64,000 bases of DNA from assembly GCF_019100495.1 (NCBI RefSeq), contig NZ_JAHRVA010000001.1, positions 248,001-312,000 of the forward strand. Direction: 5' to 3'. The notes beneath the pieces were generated by a model that did no database searches, was not told the origin of the DNA, and was given only the letters and a program-made list of their open reading frames with translations. The stretch comes from Falsochrobactrum tianjinense (lineage in GTDB: Bacteria > Pseudomonadota > Alphaproteobacteria > Rhizobiales > Rhizobiaceae). Both the position numbers and the translations under genes were made by a program. Below are positions 24,470 through 31,956 of this stretch, in pieces; the stretch's first letter is position 1, and every line of letters begins with the position of its first letter.

Positions 24470-25747
24470 CTAATTCGCACTCTTTATGGTTTGCGTAATA
24501 AGACGTGCCGTCAGTTCCGATGCTTCAAGCTGTGGTACATGACCGATGCCATCCAGCAGGTGTGTTGCGACATGACCCGGAACGCGATTGCTATGCGAAA
24601 CGGGAATGACATGATCGGCACGCCCCCAGATAGTTCGGGCTGGCACTTGCAGATTTTGTAAGGCTTTCAGAATATCGAATCCCTGCGTCCCGTCGGGGAA
24701 CAGCCGCAGAGCCAATGAGGAAAGCCCTTCCTGAACGCCTGCATTCTGCATTTGCCGCAGTGCAGCGCGTGCATATCCTTGCGGCAAGCTGGCTGGATCG
24801 CTCACCATGACCGTAAGCCAGCGTTCAAGCGCTTGCTCTGTGGTGGAGCGCGCCAACCCATTGATGAAATCGATGTTGATTTCCGGCCCCAATCCGCCCG
24901 GCGCCAGCAAAGTTGCTGAACGAACTGAAACTTTACCAAAGGACGTCAGGCCCAACGCAACCGCACCGCCAAGCGAATGGCCGACAATATGGGCGCGATC
25001 GATTCCCATTGCTTCCAGACGGTCCGAGACATCGAAGACGATATCTTCAAAACTCGTCACGGATCGCTCTGCCTCAAGGCCGTGACCCGGCAGATCGAGG
25101 GCCACAATGTCATATTCGGAAGGCAACAACGATGTTACCTGCCGCCACGACGAGCGGTCCGCGCCAAAACCATGCAGCAATACGACCGGATCGACGGGGC
25201 GCTGTTGAGTGCCGGCTGACGAAATTGAATGAACCGGCTGCGGAGGGGCCACGGCTTTGGGCGAAGCATTCAAAACGGCAACAACGTCACGTTGTTTTAT
25301 CCGGCCTTTCGGACCGGTTCCTGCGATTCCCGTCAGATCGAGGCCCGCATCTCTGGCGACACGCCGGGCAAGTGGGCTCGCTATAACACGTCCGCCCTTT
25401 TGTTGAGACTTCACGGGTACTGGCTGATCCGGTATTTTAACCGGTTGAGCACGGCCTTCTGCAAGTGATGCGCTTTTTTCCGGCTCCTCGACCTGAGAAG
25501 GCTCCGTGTCCGAGATTGTGCCTAGAACTGCACCCAGGGGCGCTTCCTGGCCTTCATCGAAGAAAATTTCAGCGAGCCAGCCATCGCGGTCTGCTTCGAT
25601 TTCCGTGGCAGCTTTGGCCGTCTCGACTGTAACGATCAACTGTCCGGCTTTGACCGCTGCGCCGGGCTGGACCGACCAACCCAATACGACAACGGATTCC
25701 ATATATTCGCCACCGGCACTCTCAATGCTTATTGGGTGGTTTGCCAT
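24470..25747 (-). CDS. E2 component: lipoyl / E3-binding / alpha/beta hydrolase fusion
   Basis: 425 residues, same domain plan as the protein at the window start. Lipoyl domain at about 5-80 (GWSVQPGAAVKAGQLIVTVET, lipoyl Lys in ETAKAATEIEAD). E3-binding domain at about 118-158 (ASPLARRVARDAGLDLTGIAGTGPKGRI). Hydrolase at about 180-422 (VVLLHGFGADRSSW, GHSLGGAVALG, WGRADHVIPV, IGHVPQLEA). There is no acyltransferase HxxxDG core. It is cotranscribed with E1 beta and E1 alpha immediately upstream, so it carries the acyl group released by that E1. E3 is not encoded in the window. Confidence 0.9.
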   Translation of the reverse strand: MANHPISIESAGGEYMESVVVLGWSVQPGAAVKAGQLIVTVETAKAATEIEADRDGWLAEIFFDEGQEAPLGAVLGTISDTEPSQVEEPEKSASLAEGRAQPVKIPDQPVPVKSQQKGGRVIASPLARRVARDAGLDLTGIAGTGPKGRIKQRDVVAVLNASPKAVAPPQPVHSISSAGTQQRPVDPVVLLHGFGADRSSWRQVTSLLPSEYDIVALDLPGHGLEAERSVTSFEDIVFDVSDRLEAMGIDRAHIVGHSLGGAVALGLTSFGKVSVRSATLLAPGGLGPEINIDFINGLARSTTEQALERWLTVMVSDPASLPQGYARAALRQMQNAGVQEGLSSLALRLFPDGTQGFDILKALQNLQVPARTIWGRADHVIPVSHSNRVPGHVATHLLDGIGHVPQLEASELTARLITQTIKSAN

Positions 25748-25759
25748 AATAGCTCCCGT

Positions 25760-26734
25760 TTATTTTAGCGTTGCGAGTGCGGCTGCATGAATTTTCTCTG
25801 CATTTGGCAGCATGGCGATTTCCAGCGGTTCCGAATATGGGATCGGCATGTCCGGCAGAGTAACCCGTGCAACCGGCGCATCCAGATCATCAAATGCATA
25901 GTCCATGATCGTAGCCGATAGCTCAGCCGCATAGCCGCAGAAACGCCACCCTTCATTGACCACCACAGCGTGGTGCGTTTTGCCGATGGAGGCCTTTATC
26001 GTTTCCAGATCGAGCGGCCGCAGCGAACGAAGATCGACGATTTCAGCTGATACGCCGTCCTTGGCGAGAAGTTCCGCCGCTTTATTGGCCTCAATAACCA
26101 TCTTTGAAGTGGCGAATATCGAAATATCGCTGCCTTCGCGTATGATGGCTGCCTTCCCTAGCGGAACGATGGCATCATCGTCGGATACTTCGCCGCGCAC
26201 ATTGTATAGGAGCTTGTGCTCCAGGAAGATCACCGGTTGATCGTCACGGATCGCTGCCTTCAACATACCTTTTGCATCGGCTGGTGTGGAAGGAGCGACA
26301 ACCTTGATGCCCGGAATATGCGCAAGCATGGAATCAAGCGCCTTGGAGTGCTGCGCGCCTGCGCCTGCGCCGCCGCCGCCTTGAGTACGCAGCACGAACG
26401 GCATTTTTACCTGTTCATTCCAGATATAATTATAAATTGATGCCTGATTGACCAGCGCATCAAGCGTAAGCGGAATAAAATCCGCATACATAATCTCAAG
26501 AACAGGCCGGGTTCCTGTCATAGCGGCAGTCACCGCCATGGCAGTCAGCGCCTGTTCGGAAATTGGCGTATCGCGGACTCTATTTTCGCCAAATTCCTCC
26601 ATCAGCCCCTTGGTGACTTTAAAAACACCGCCATACCGGCCAATATCTTCACCAAACAGAAAGACTGAAGGATCTGCGAGCATTTCTTCCCGAAGAGCAG
26701 CATTGAGTGCTTCGGCATAACGCATAAGGGCCAT
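25760..26734 (-). CDS. ThDP-dependent dehydrogenase E1 beta subunit (pyruvate/acetoin dehydrogenase type)
   Basis: 324 residues, the usual length. Hallmarks: 'FLFGEDIGRYGGVFKVTKGL', 'DTPISEQALTAMAVTAAMTGTRPVLEIMYADF', 'QGGGGAGAGAQHSKALDSMLAHIPGIKVVAPSTPADAKGML' (regions near 25-44, 54-85 and 118-157) and a C-terminal transketolase-C domain. It forms the alpha2beta2 E1 with the product of the adjacent gene, which is 2 nt away. It acts in the cytoplasm on a 2-oxo acid or acyloin; which one is not predictable. Confidence 0.92.
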   Translation of the reverse strand: MALMRYAEALNAALREEMLADPSVFLFGEDIGRYGGVFKVTKGLMEEFGENRVRDTPISEQALTAMAVTAAMTGTRPVLEIMYADFIPLTLDALVNQASIYNYIWNEQVKMPFVLRTQGGGGAGAGAQHSKALDSMLAHIPGIKVVAPSTPADAKGMLKAAIRDDQPVIFLEHKLLYNVRGEVSDDDAIVPLGKAAIIREGSDISIFATSKMVIEANKAAELLAKDGVSAEIVDLRSLRPLDLETIKASIGKTHHAVVVNEGWRFCGYAAELSATIMDYAFDDLDAPVARVTLPDMPIPYSEPLEIAMLPNAEKIHAAALATLK

Positions 26735-26736
26735 AT

Positions 26737-27720
26737 TCAGTGCGCCTCGCTATAAGGATTGCATTTTTCATCGACGCTGAACTGCGGCAAAGGATCGGCT
26801 AATGCGGTCGCAAAAGCTGTTTGAATTTCAGCATATGCGCTCTGTTCGACCTCAATGAGCTTCGCTTCTCCAACCTCGTCCAGCAGAACCTTTCTGGAGA
26901 GGATTAGCGGATCGCGTTCTTTCCAATGGGCGATATCCTCAGGTTTCTGATAGCCGCCCATATCCGATGTCGAGAAGCCCTCAACGCGGTAGGTCTTGCA
27001 CTCGACCATGCCGGGGCCTTCGCCGCGACGTGCGCGTTCAACCATCGCGGAAACCGCGCGGTACACGGCAATGGCGTCATTACCATCAACGATTTGTGCT
27101 GGCATATCGTAACCGGCAGCACGCATGGAAATGTCCACAACTGGTGATTGGACTTCAGTCGGAACGGTCAGCCCGAACTGATTATTCTCGAGCACGAAGA
27201 CGACTGGGAGCTTCCAGAGACCAGCCATATTCATGGCTTCATGGCAGATGCCGGTCTGCGCGGCACCATCGCCAAAAATGCACATGGCAACGCTTTTCTG
27301 GCCCAATACCTGCATCGACAGCGCCATACCAGTCGCTGCCGGAATCCCGGCACCGACAATTGCATTGCCGCCAATCACGCCCTTTTCCGCATCCGCGATA
27401 AGCATATGGCCGGCACGTCCAGCGCAGGCGCCAGTCTCCCGCCCAAGAATCTCGGCAATGACCGGATAAGGATCCATGCCTTTTCCAAGATAAACAGCAT
27501 GCCCACGGTGAGTTGTGGCAACTTTATCGGTTGTTTCAAGAACAGCAGTGGATGCTACACCAACGGCCTCCTGTCCGTCGCAACGATGAATAGGACCGCG
27601 TGTGCGCCCTTCTTTGTGCAACGTGCCCAACCCTTCTTCTAGATACCGCACGAGCAGCATCTTTCGATAAATCTCGAGGTGTTCCTCGGTTGACGGAGTG
27701 TTTTTCACGAATGCCTCCAT
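26737..27720 (-). CDS. ThDP-dependent dehydrogenase E1 alpha subunit
   Basis: 327 residues. The thiamine-diphosphate motif is GDGAAQTGICHEAMNMAGLW-KLPVVFVLENNQFG (GDG to NN spacing as in the family; near residues 150-185). 'HRGHAVYLGKGMDPYPVIAEILG' and 'GRAGHMLIADAEKGVIGGNAIVG' match the active-site His and cofactor regions. First gene of a seven-gene minus-strand operon (E1 alpha, E1 beta, E2, NIPSNAP, DUF3830-like, dehydrogenase, SDR). The operator palindrome at 27742-27757 lies 22 bp before the start, within a plausible promoter spacer. Ribosome site is weak. Confidence 0.92.
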   Translation of the reverse strand: MEAFVKNTPSTEEHLEIYRKMLLVRYLEEGLGTLHKEGRTRGPIHRCDGQEAVGVASTAVLETTDKVATTHRGHAVYLGKGMDPYPVIAEILGRETGACAGRAGHMLIADAEKGVIGGNAIVGAGIPAATGMALSMQVLGQKSVAMCIFGDGAAQTGICHEAMNMAGLWKLPVVFVLENNQFGLTVPTEVQSPVVDISMRAAGYDMPAQIVDGNDAIAVYRAVSAMVERARRGEGPGMVECKTYRVEGFSTSDMGGYQKPEDIAHWKERDPLILSRKVLLDEVGEAKLIEVEQSAYAEIQTAFATALADPLPQFSVDEKCNPYSEAH

Positions 27721-27741
27721 AGTATTGCTGTATTAAATACA

Positions 27742-27757
27742 AAAGTGTCGACACTTT
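27742..27757. promoter_or_regulatory. Island operator, copy 2 (perfect 16-bp palindrome)
   Basis: AAAGTGTCGACACTTT is fully self-complementary. On the minus strand, TTGTAA and TATTTA separated by 16 bp embrace it, so occupancy would block the E1 alpha operon promoter. It is the best match to the shared GTGT-NN-ACAC site and probably approximates the regulator consensus. Confidence 0.75.
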
Positions 27758-27805
27758 ACAAGCGTTTGTGCAAGATTACCTCAACAATTTTACAAAGGAG
27801 AGCGC

Positions 27806-27912
27806 TTGCATCTGGAAAATAAGGTTGCGATCATCACGCCATTGCCGGGACCGGCACAAACCGTTCGGTCACGTCAATATTCACTGTCGATGGCGGAATG
27901 ACTGCGTGGTAA
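27806..27912 (+). pseudogene. SDR gene with a large internal deletion
   Basis: AAGGAG at 27795-27800 precedes TTG 27806, and the frame reads LHLENKVAIIT, the usual N-terminus of an SDR. Then, one frame over, the DNA reads RSVTSIFTVDGGMTAW and TAA at 27910-27912, the usual SDR C-terminus ('V-T-G-x-x-x-x-V-D-G-G'). Roughly 220 codons between are gone. It lies divergent from E1 alpha across operator copy 2, so the ancestral arrangement was probably a divergent E1-alpha/SDR pair. The last codons of the cobalamin-binding protein gene on the other strand run into this scar. Confidence 0.7.
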
Positions 27913-29668
27913 AATCCACCTTTCCTGAAGCAGATGGAAATATCTGTCTTAGCGTAGTCAACATGGAATCAAGGTCTGTACACGGGAAGTAACCGAGATC
28001 GGCGATTTCTTGCGAAACCTCCACGGGAAGCCCTGAGTTGGAATCCTTCGGGATCTCATTCAGTCGCCCGCCGATCAATACCGGAAGATCGAGGTTCCAT
28101 TTCTCCATCACAGCCTTCACGGCTTTTGCGTAAGTAAGGGCAACACCGTTATATGTGCTGAACGCGATAACATTTGCACCATTCTCCATAGCGGATGTGA
28201 CAAGTATTTCGGGATCGATGGCAACACCCGCATCAACGATGCTGATTTCAATTCCAGCCAATGCCTGCTCGACCAGATATTTGCCGTGCTCATGGACGTC
28301 TGTGGTTCCAATGCAAAGGGTGATGGACTTTGCTTCGGCAAACGGGGACTGGGAAGCAACCCAATGCTCAGCTTTCTCGTTGAGTTCGCGTGCCCATTCC
28401 GCATGAATGAGCGGCTGGCGTCCGCGTGCACCCATAATACCGGGACCAAAGAGCGCTTCCATACGCTTGGGTCCCATGCGTCGAATCGCCAGCAAAAGAG
28501 CTGCCGGATCTTTAATGTCGACCCCGCGTTCTTCGAGGCCCTTGAAAACGGATTCGGCAAATTGCTTACCGCCTTCGACAAGCGTATCGGCCATCCCCTC
28601 AGGTTTAGACCAATCATAGACCGGGTTATAATAAGGCGCATGCAAAGTCAGACGATGGGCGAATGTCTGAGCATCAATAATCTCGTCAACGTCTGGAATA
28701 CGCTGGTTTTCGGTCACAGGCACCGGATTGATTGCATGACCGCTTGGCCAGCGACCAAGCGCCAGAATGTCAGCCAGAAGATAACTCGCGAGGCTGGCAT
28801 AGTTACCAGCAGACGTAGACTGATAAGCAACGGTGTTGCCAAAAATCATAGTACCGGGCGTGTCATTCACCCGCTGGAGAGCGGCATGAAATGCCGTTCG
28901 CGATAGGGGGTCACTGAAATGATGCCCATAGCAGTGAGACATCTTCGCACCGATCAAGTCTTCAATGATGTATTTTTCGATCAGCACCATACCAAGCGCA
29001 CAAGCCATATCGATAAACAGCCCGGCAAAGCCGTCATCCAGATTGGAGTGGACCAGGACTTCTGCGTCCTGCGCCGCGATTAGGCCAAGTGCGATAACAG
29101 TCGCTTCTGTCGTTGCAACATCGTCGTCCCAGTAAGGGAGACGGAACGTGAAATATTGGCCAAGATTGCCCACAGCGGTAGCACCGGCCGCAAGGGCCGC
29201 GCGAGTATTTTCAACAGCGCCGGGCAGACCGAGCATGAAGTCGCCAAAGTGAGCAGCCGCCGGGGCCGCATTGGTGATACGAGCAAAATCCTCCGGTCCC
29301 GAAAGAACGATCCCGGTGCCGCGCGATGCTTTGGCGCGCATGGCTTCCGGATAGCCCATTGACCAGTCGAGCGTGATGCCGAAGCGGTCTACGGTTACGC
29401 CGCTCTTCATGCAGGTGCCATGGACTTCGGCAATTGCCTCGATTGTACGATTAACGTCGCGAAATCCGATATGCGCATGCTGCATTACCCGCTTCTCTGC
29501 AGTTGCCTTGCGCTTCCATGCCATTTCAGATGGCACATTCATTTCCGTAAGGAACCGGCACGACCCTACGCGCCAGTCGCGAGCCATTGCACGGCCTTTC
29601 GCGAGAAGATCGATGCCGGGCGTCAACCGCGGATCGGTCAGATTAAGGGGTGTTTTAGGAGTGCTCAT
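27881..29668 (-). CDS. Cobalamin-binding, glutamate-mutase-like protein
   Basis: 595 residues. The C-terminal part (about 445-575) is a B12-binding domain: 'TLCIGTTDVHEHGKYLVEQALAGI' holds the D-x-H-x-x-G lower-ligand motif at about 456-461, followed by FSTYNG and LIGGRLNE, the expected S-x-x/G-G cofactor-pocket positions. Residues about 40-430 look like a TIM-barrel catalytic region resembling the E subunit of glutamate mutase (GITLDWSMGYPEAMRAKASRGTG; NLGQYFTFRLPYWDDDVATTEA; SHCYGHHFSDPLSRTAFHAAL), but I cannot assign a known enzyme. A carbon-skeleton rearrangement is one reading; a corrinoid methyl transfer is another. Overlaps the upstream hydrolase gene by 14 nt; tail residues derive from the adjacent SDR scar. 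Confidence 0.7.
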   Translation of the reverse strand: MSTPKTPLNLTDPRLTPGIDLLAKGRAMARDWRVGSCRFLTEMNVPSEMAWKRKATAEKRVMQHAHIGFRDVNRTIEAIAEVHGTCMKSGVTVDRFGITLDWSMGYPEAMRAKASRGTGIVLSGPEDFARITNAAPAAAHFGDFMLGLPGAVENTRAALAAGATAVGNLGQYFTFRLPYWDDDVATTEATVIALGLIAAQDAEVLVHSNLDDGFAGLFIDMACALGMVLIEKYIIEDLIGAKMSHCYGHHFSDPLSRTAFHAALQRVNDTPGTMIFGNTVAYQSTSAGNYASLASYLLADILALGRWPSGHAINPVPVTENQRIPDVDEIIDAQTFAHRLTLHAPYYNPVYDWSKPEGMADTLVEGGKQFAESVFKGLEERGVDIKDPAALLLAIRRMGPKRMEALFGPGIMGARGRQPLIHAEWARELNEKAEHWVASQSPFAEAKSITLCIGTTDVHEHGKYLVEQALAGIEISIVDAGVAIDPEILVTSAMENGANVIAFSTYNGVALTYAKAVKAVMEKWNLDLPVLIGGRLNEIPKDSNSGLPVEVSQEIADLGYFPCTDLDSMLTTLRQIFPSASGKVDFTTQSFRHRQ

Positions 29669-30467
29669 AGTATCCAGCCACCTGCCTGATGAACTGTTGA
29701 ATCACAGATGCAAATTGATCTGGATTTGCCAATGGGTGAAAATGCGCGCCCGGCACGGTCACAAAAGTCGCGTTCGGTATGGCGGTAGCGACCGCCTCTG
29801 TAAGCGCAGGGGGCGTCAGTATATCGTCGGTGGCGGCAACAACCTGAACCGGGCATTGAATCTTTGGCAGCTCCGCCAGCCGATCATGATCCAGCAACAT
29901 CCGAATACGCGCGGCGGTAACTGAAAACGGTGCCAGATTTTCATGGGCAGCGGCAATTCCCTCAATACACGTGTCGCGGTTTTGTTCCAGCCATTCTGCC
30001 GTATGCCCAAATATAAGGGTCATACGCTGATATGTTTCTGCCAGCCCCGCATCCATCATTTCCGCGCGTGCGTTAAACAACATGCGAAAACGCTCATCGG
30101 ATCGGGCCCATGAACTGCTGATCGTGTAGCTTGAACCAATATCAGGATGGTCAAGTGCAATGACCTGTGCGATTGCGCCGCCGGTCGAGTGAGCGACAAC
30201 ATGCACGGGGCAGCCAAGCTCACGCACGATACCAACGATATCACTGGTGATAAGGGGTATGGAATACGGCCCGTCAGGTCGATCACTTTGCCCTGCACCC
30301 CGGTGATCGGGAACGATAAGCCGGAAATTTTCTTTCAACCTTTCGACGACACCGTTCCAGAAACGGCCATCGCCGCCAAGCCCCGGAATGAGGATGACGG
30401 AAGGACCCTGTTCACCAAAGATTTTATAGTGGATGCGGCATCCGTCTTGCGCAAGGTAATATGCCAT
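29655..30467 (-). CDS. Alpha/beta hydrolase
   Basis: 270 residues. Oxyanion region VILIPGLGGDGRFW, nucleophile elbow AHSTGGAIAQ, acid in ATDDILTP and catalytic His in PGAHFHPLANPDQF. Fits the 3-oxoadipate enol-lactonase/BphD-like branch, which hydrolyses lactones, esters or C-C bonds. Its ATG overlaps the stop codon of the aspartate-dehydrogenase-like gene by one base, and its end overlaps the cobalamin protein gene. Substrate unknown; opening of a ring or hydrolysis of an acyl product in the island's pathway is inferred. Confidence 0.9.
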   Translation of the reverse strand: MAYYLAQDGCRIHYKIFGEQGPSVILIPGLGGDGRFWNGVVERLKENFRLIVPDHRGAGQSDRPDGPYSIPLITSDIVGIVRELGCPVHVVAHSTGGAIAQVIALDHPDIGSSYTISSSWARSDERFRMLFNARAEMMDAGLAETYQRMTLIFGHTAEWLEQNRDTCIEGIAAAHENLAPFSVTAARIRMLLDHDRLAELPKIQCPVQVVAATDDILTPPALTEAVATAIPNATFVTVPGAHFHPLANPDQFASVIQQFIRQVAGYYEHS

Positions 30468-31279
30468 CAGTTCATCCCCTTCGGGTGCAGAAATTTCCGC
30501 AAAGCTGATGCAAGGCTAAGCGCCGTTATCGTCGAGGTCTTGGGGTTGACTGGCGATGGAACGTTTTCGAACCGCATAAATGCGGTCCCTGCTGCACTTT
30601 CGGCCTCAATTTCATGCGTATTGCCTTTGGCTTGAGGGTCAACCACAACGCGGACCGTCAATGTGGCTGGGCGCGCTGTAAGGGCAAGAGTTAAGGCAGC
30701 ATTAAGATTCTTGGGATAAAGGCGTGCTGCTTCCGCTGGCGAACCTTCGAAGAGGGTAACGGGTTTGGTTGCGCAAACCAGATTTCTTTTCTCAAGCTCC
30801 GCTTTCCAAGCCGCAGGCGGCTTTCGCGACGTATATCGTATGCGGATATCTTCAAGCGATGAAATAGCAGAAAGATAATCAAGCCCCCCGATGGCGCCGG
30901 AGGGAATTATCAATGAAGCATCTGTTTTTTGGCATGCGCGGGTGAGTGCCATCAAAAGATCTTCATCCGCAAAGGCTCCCACGGACGCGACAATGACAGG
31001 GATGCCTGCTCCAAGTAAAGCAGGCCCGTACTCTGCCAGAGCCGTTTGGCCCGCAGCTTCAATCACGACGCAGGGTCGGGTTTCGATCAGCGCTGAAATT
31101 TCATGTACAAACCGGATATTTTGCTGCGCACGATCCGCGTGAGCAGCAGAGCGCGTTAAAACGGTCCATTCAATTCCGGCATGTTGGGAATTGAGCAGCA
31201 CCTCACGCGCAATCGCCCCAAATCCTATGAGCCCAACTTTGAAAGGTCGCAGAAAATCTTGCTGAAGCTGCGGTGCCAT
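30467..31279 (-). CDS. Aspartate dehydrogenase (NadX)-like protein
   Basis: 270 residues. Rossmann loop VGLIGFGAIAREVL, then VVIEAAGQTALAEY, SVGAFADEDLL, PSGAIGGLDYLSA, YPKNLNAALTLAL and NPKTSTITALSLASAL, which are the conserved blocks of L-aspartate dehydrogenases. Known members oxidise L-aspartate to oxaloacetate/iminosuccinate with NAD(P). In this setting, between a cupin and a hydrolase and far from nad genes, a catabolic dehydrogenase of an aspartate-like amino acid is more likely (inference). It starts 6 nt after the cupin stop. Confidence 0.85.
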   Translation of the reverse strand: MAPQLQQDFLRPFKVGLIGFGAIAREVLLNSQHAGIEWTVLTRSAAHADRAQQNIRFVHEISALIETRPCVVIEAAGQTALAEYGPALLGAGIPVIVASVGAFADEDLLMALTRACQKTDASLIIPSGAIGGLDYLSAISSLEDIRIRYTSRKPPAAWKAELEKRNLVCATKPVTLFEGSPAEAARLYPKNLNAALTLALTARPATLTVRVVVDPQAKGNTHEIEAESAAGTAFMRFENVPSPVNPKTSTITALSLASALRKFLHPKGMN

Positions 31280-31285
31280 GGAGTG

Positions 31286-31828
31286 CTACTTGCCCTGTTT
31301 TACGGGATCGAACTTGTCGGAAAGATTCGCGCCAAATACGGTTTGGCGTTCGATCTCCAGTACATTTTCGGGACGAGGGAAGTTGGAAGGAACCTTGTCT
31401 CCCGGAGTGCGCGGCTTTCCGATCAAACGGAAGAAATGCTCCAAACCATTTGGAATAATAAGCCAGACCCACCGTAGCGGTGTTTCACCATCGTTGATAA
31501 ACATGTGCCGTGTTGACTTGGGAATAAACACAGCGCTATCGGGACCGAGTTCGTATTCCTCGCCAGCAATGACCGTGCGCCCTTTGCCTTCAATGACAAA
31601 GACCGCCTCTTCATGTTCTTCATGCGTGTGCTCGCGAACATATCCGCCGGGCGCAAGAGACTGCGTTCCCATGCCAAAAGGATTTTCCATTCCAACAATA
31701 TGCGGTGCCAGTGCAACGCTGACATAGCCATTCGCCGGCACTGGCTGCCAATAGCTTTCCCGGTGCGCGGGACTGGAGACATGGACTCCAGCAGGTGCGG
31801 TTTCCGTGCGGATTTGTTCTTCCATCAT
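31286..31828 (-). CDS. Cupin-domain protein
   Basis: 180 residues with a double-stranded beta-helix. Motif 1 'HTHEEHEEAVFVIEGKGRTVI' near residue 68 supplies His/His/Glu metal ligands, and motif 2 is seen in 'GPDSAVFIPKSTRHMFINDGETPLRWVWLI' (about 98-126). It could be a small isomerase, dioxygenase or binding protein. First gene of the minus-strand unit cupin, NadX-like, hydrolase, cobalamin protein. Operator copy 3 lies about 60 bp upstream and is shared with the divergent flavoprotein gene. Confidence 0.88.
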   Translation of the reverse strand: MMEEQIRTETAPAGVHVSSPAHRESYWQPVPANGYVSVALAPHIVGMENPFGMGTQSLAPGGYVREHTHEEHEEAVFVIEGKGRTVIAGEEYELGPDSAVFIPKSTRHMFINDGETPLRWVWLIIPNGLEHFFRLIGKPRTPGDKVPSNFPRPENVLEIERQTVFGANLSDKFDPVKQGK

Positions 31829-31886
31829 TCAGTTCCCGTTTATTTATTATCAACGATGCGCGTTATGGAATGGTAATCGTCAAAAA

Positions 31887-31896
31887 GTGTCGACAC
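31887..31896. promoter_or_regulatory. Island operator, copy 3 (GTGTCGACAC)
   Basis: GTGTCGACAC, preceded by five A, lies in the 128-bp divergent region between the cupin and FAD-dehydrogenase genes, so one site can serve both. TATACT at 31924-31929, with TAGACA 18 bp upstream, may be the plus-strand promoter. Confidence 0.72.
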
Positions 31897-31956
31897 AAGA
31901 GTAGACAGATAAAAAATTCTTGGTCTATACTCGGCTCATAAATGCAGGGGATTATA

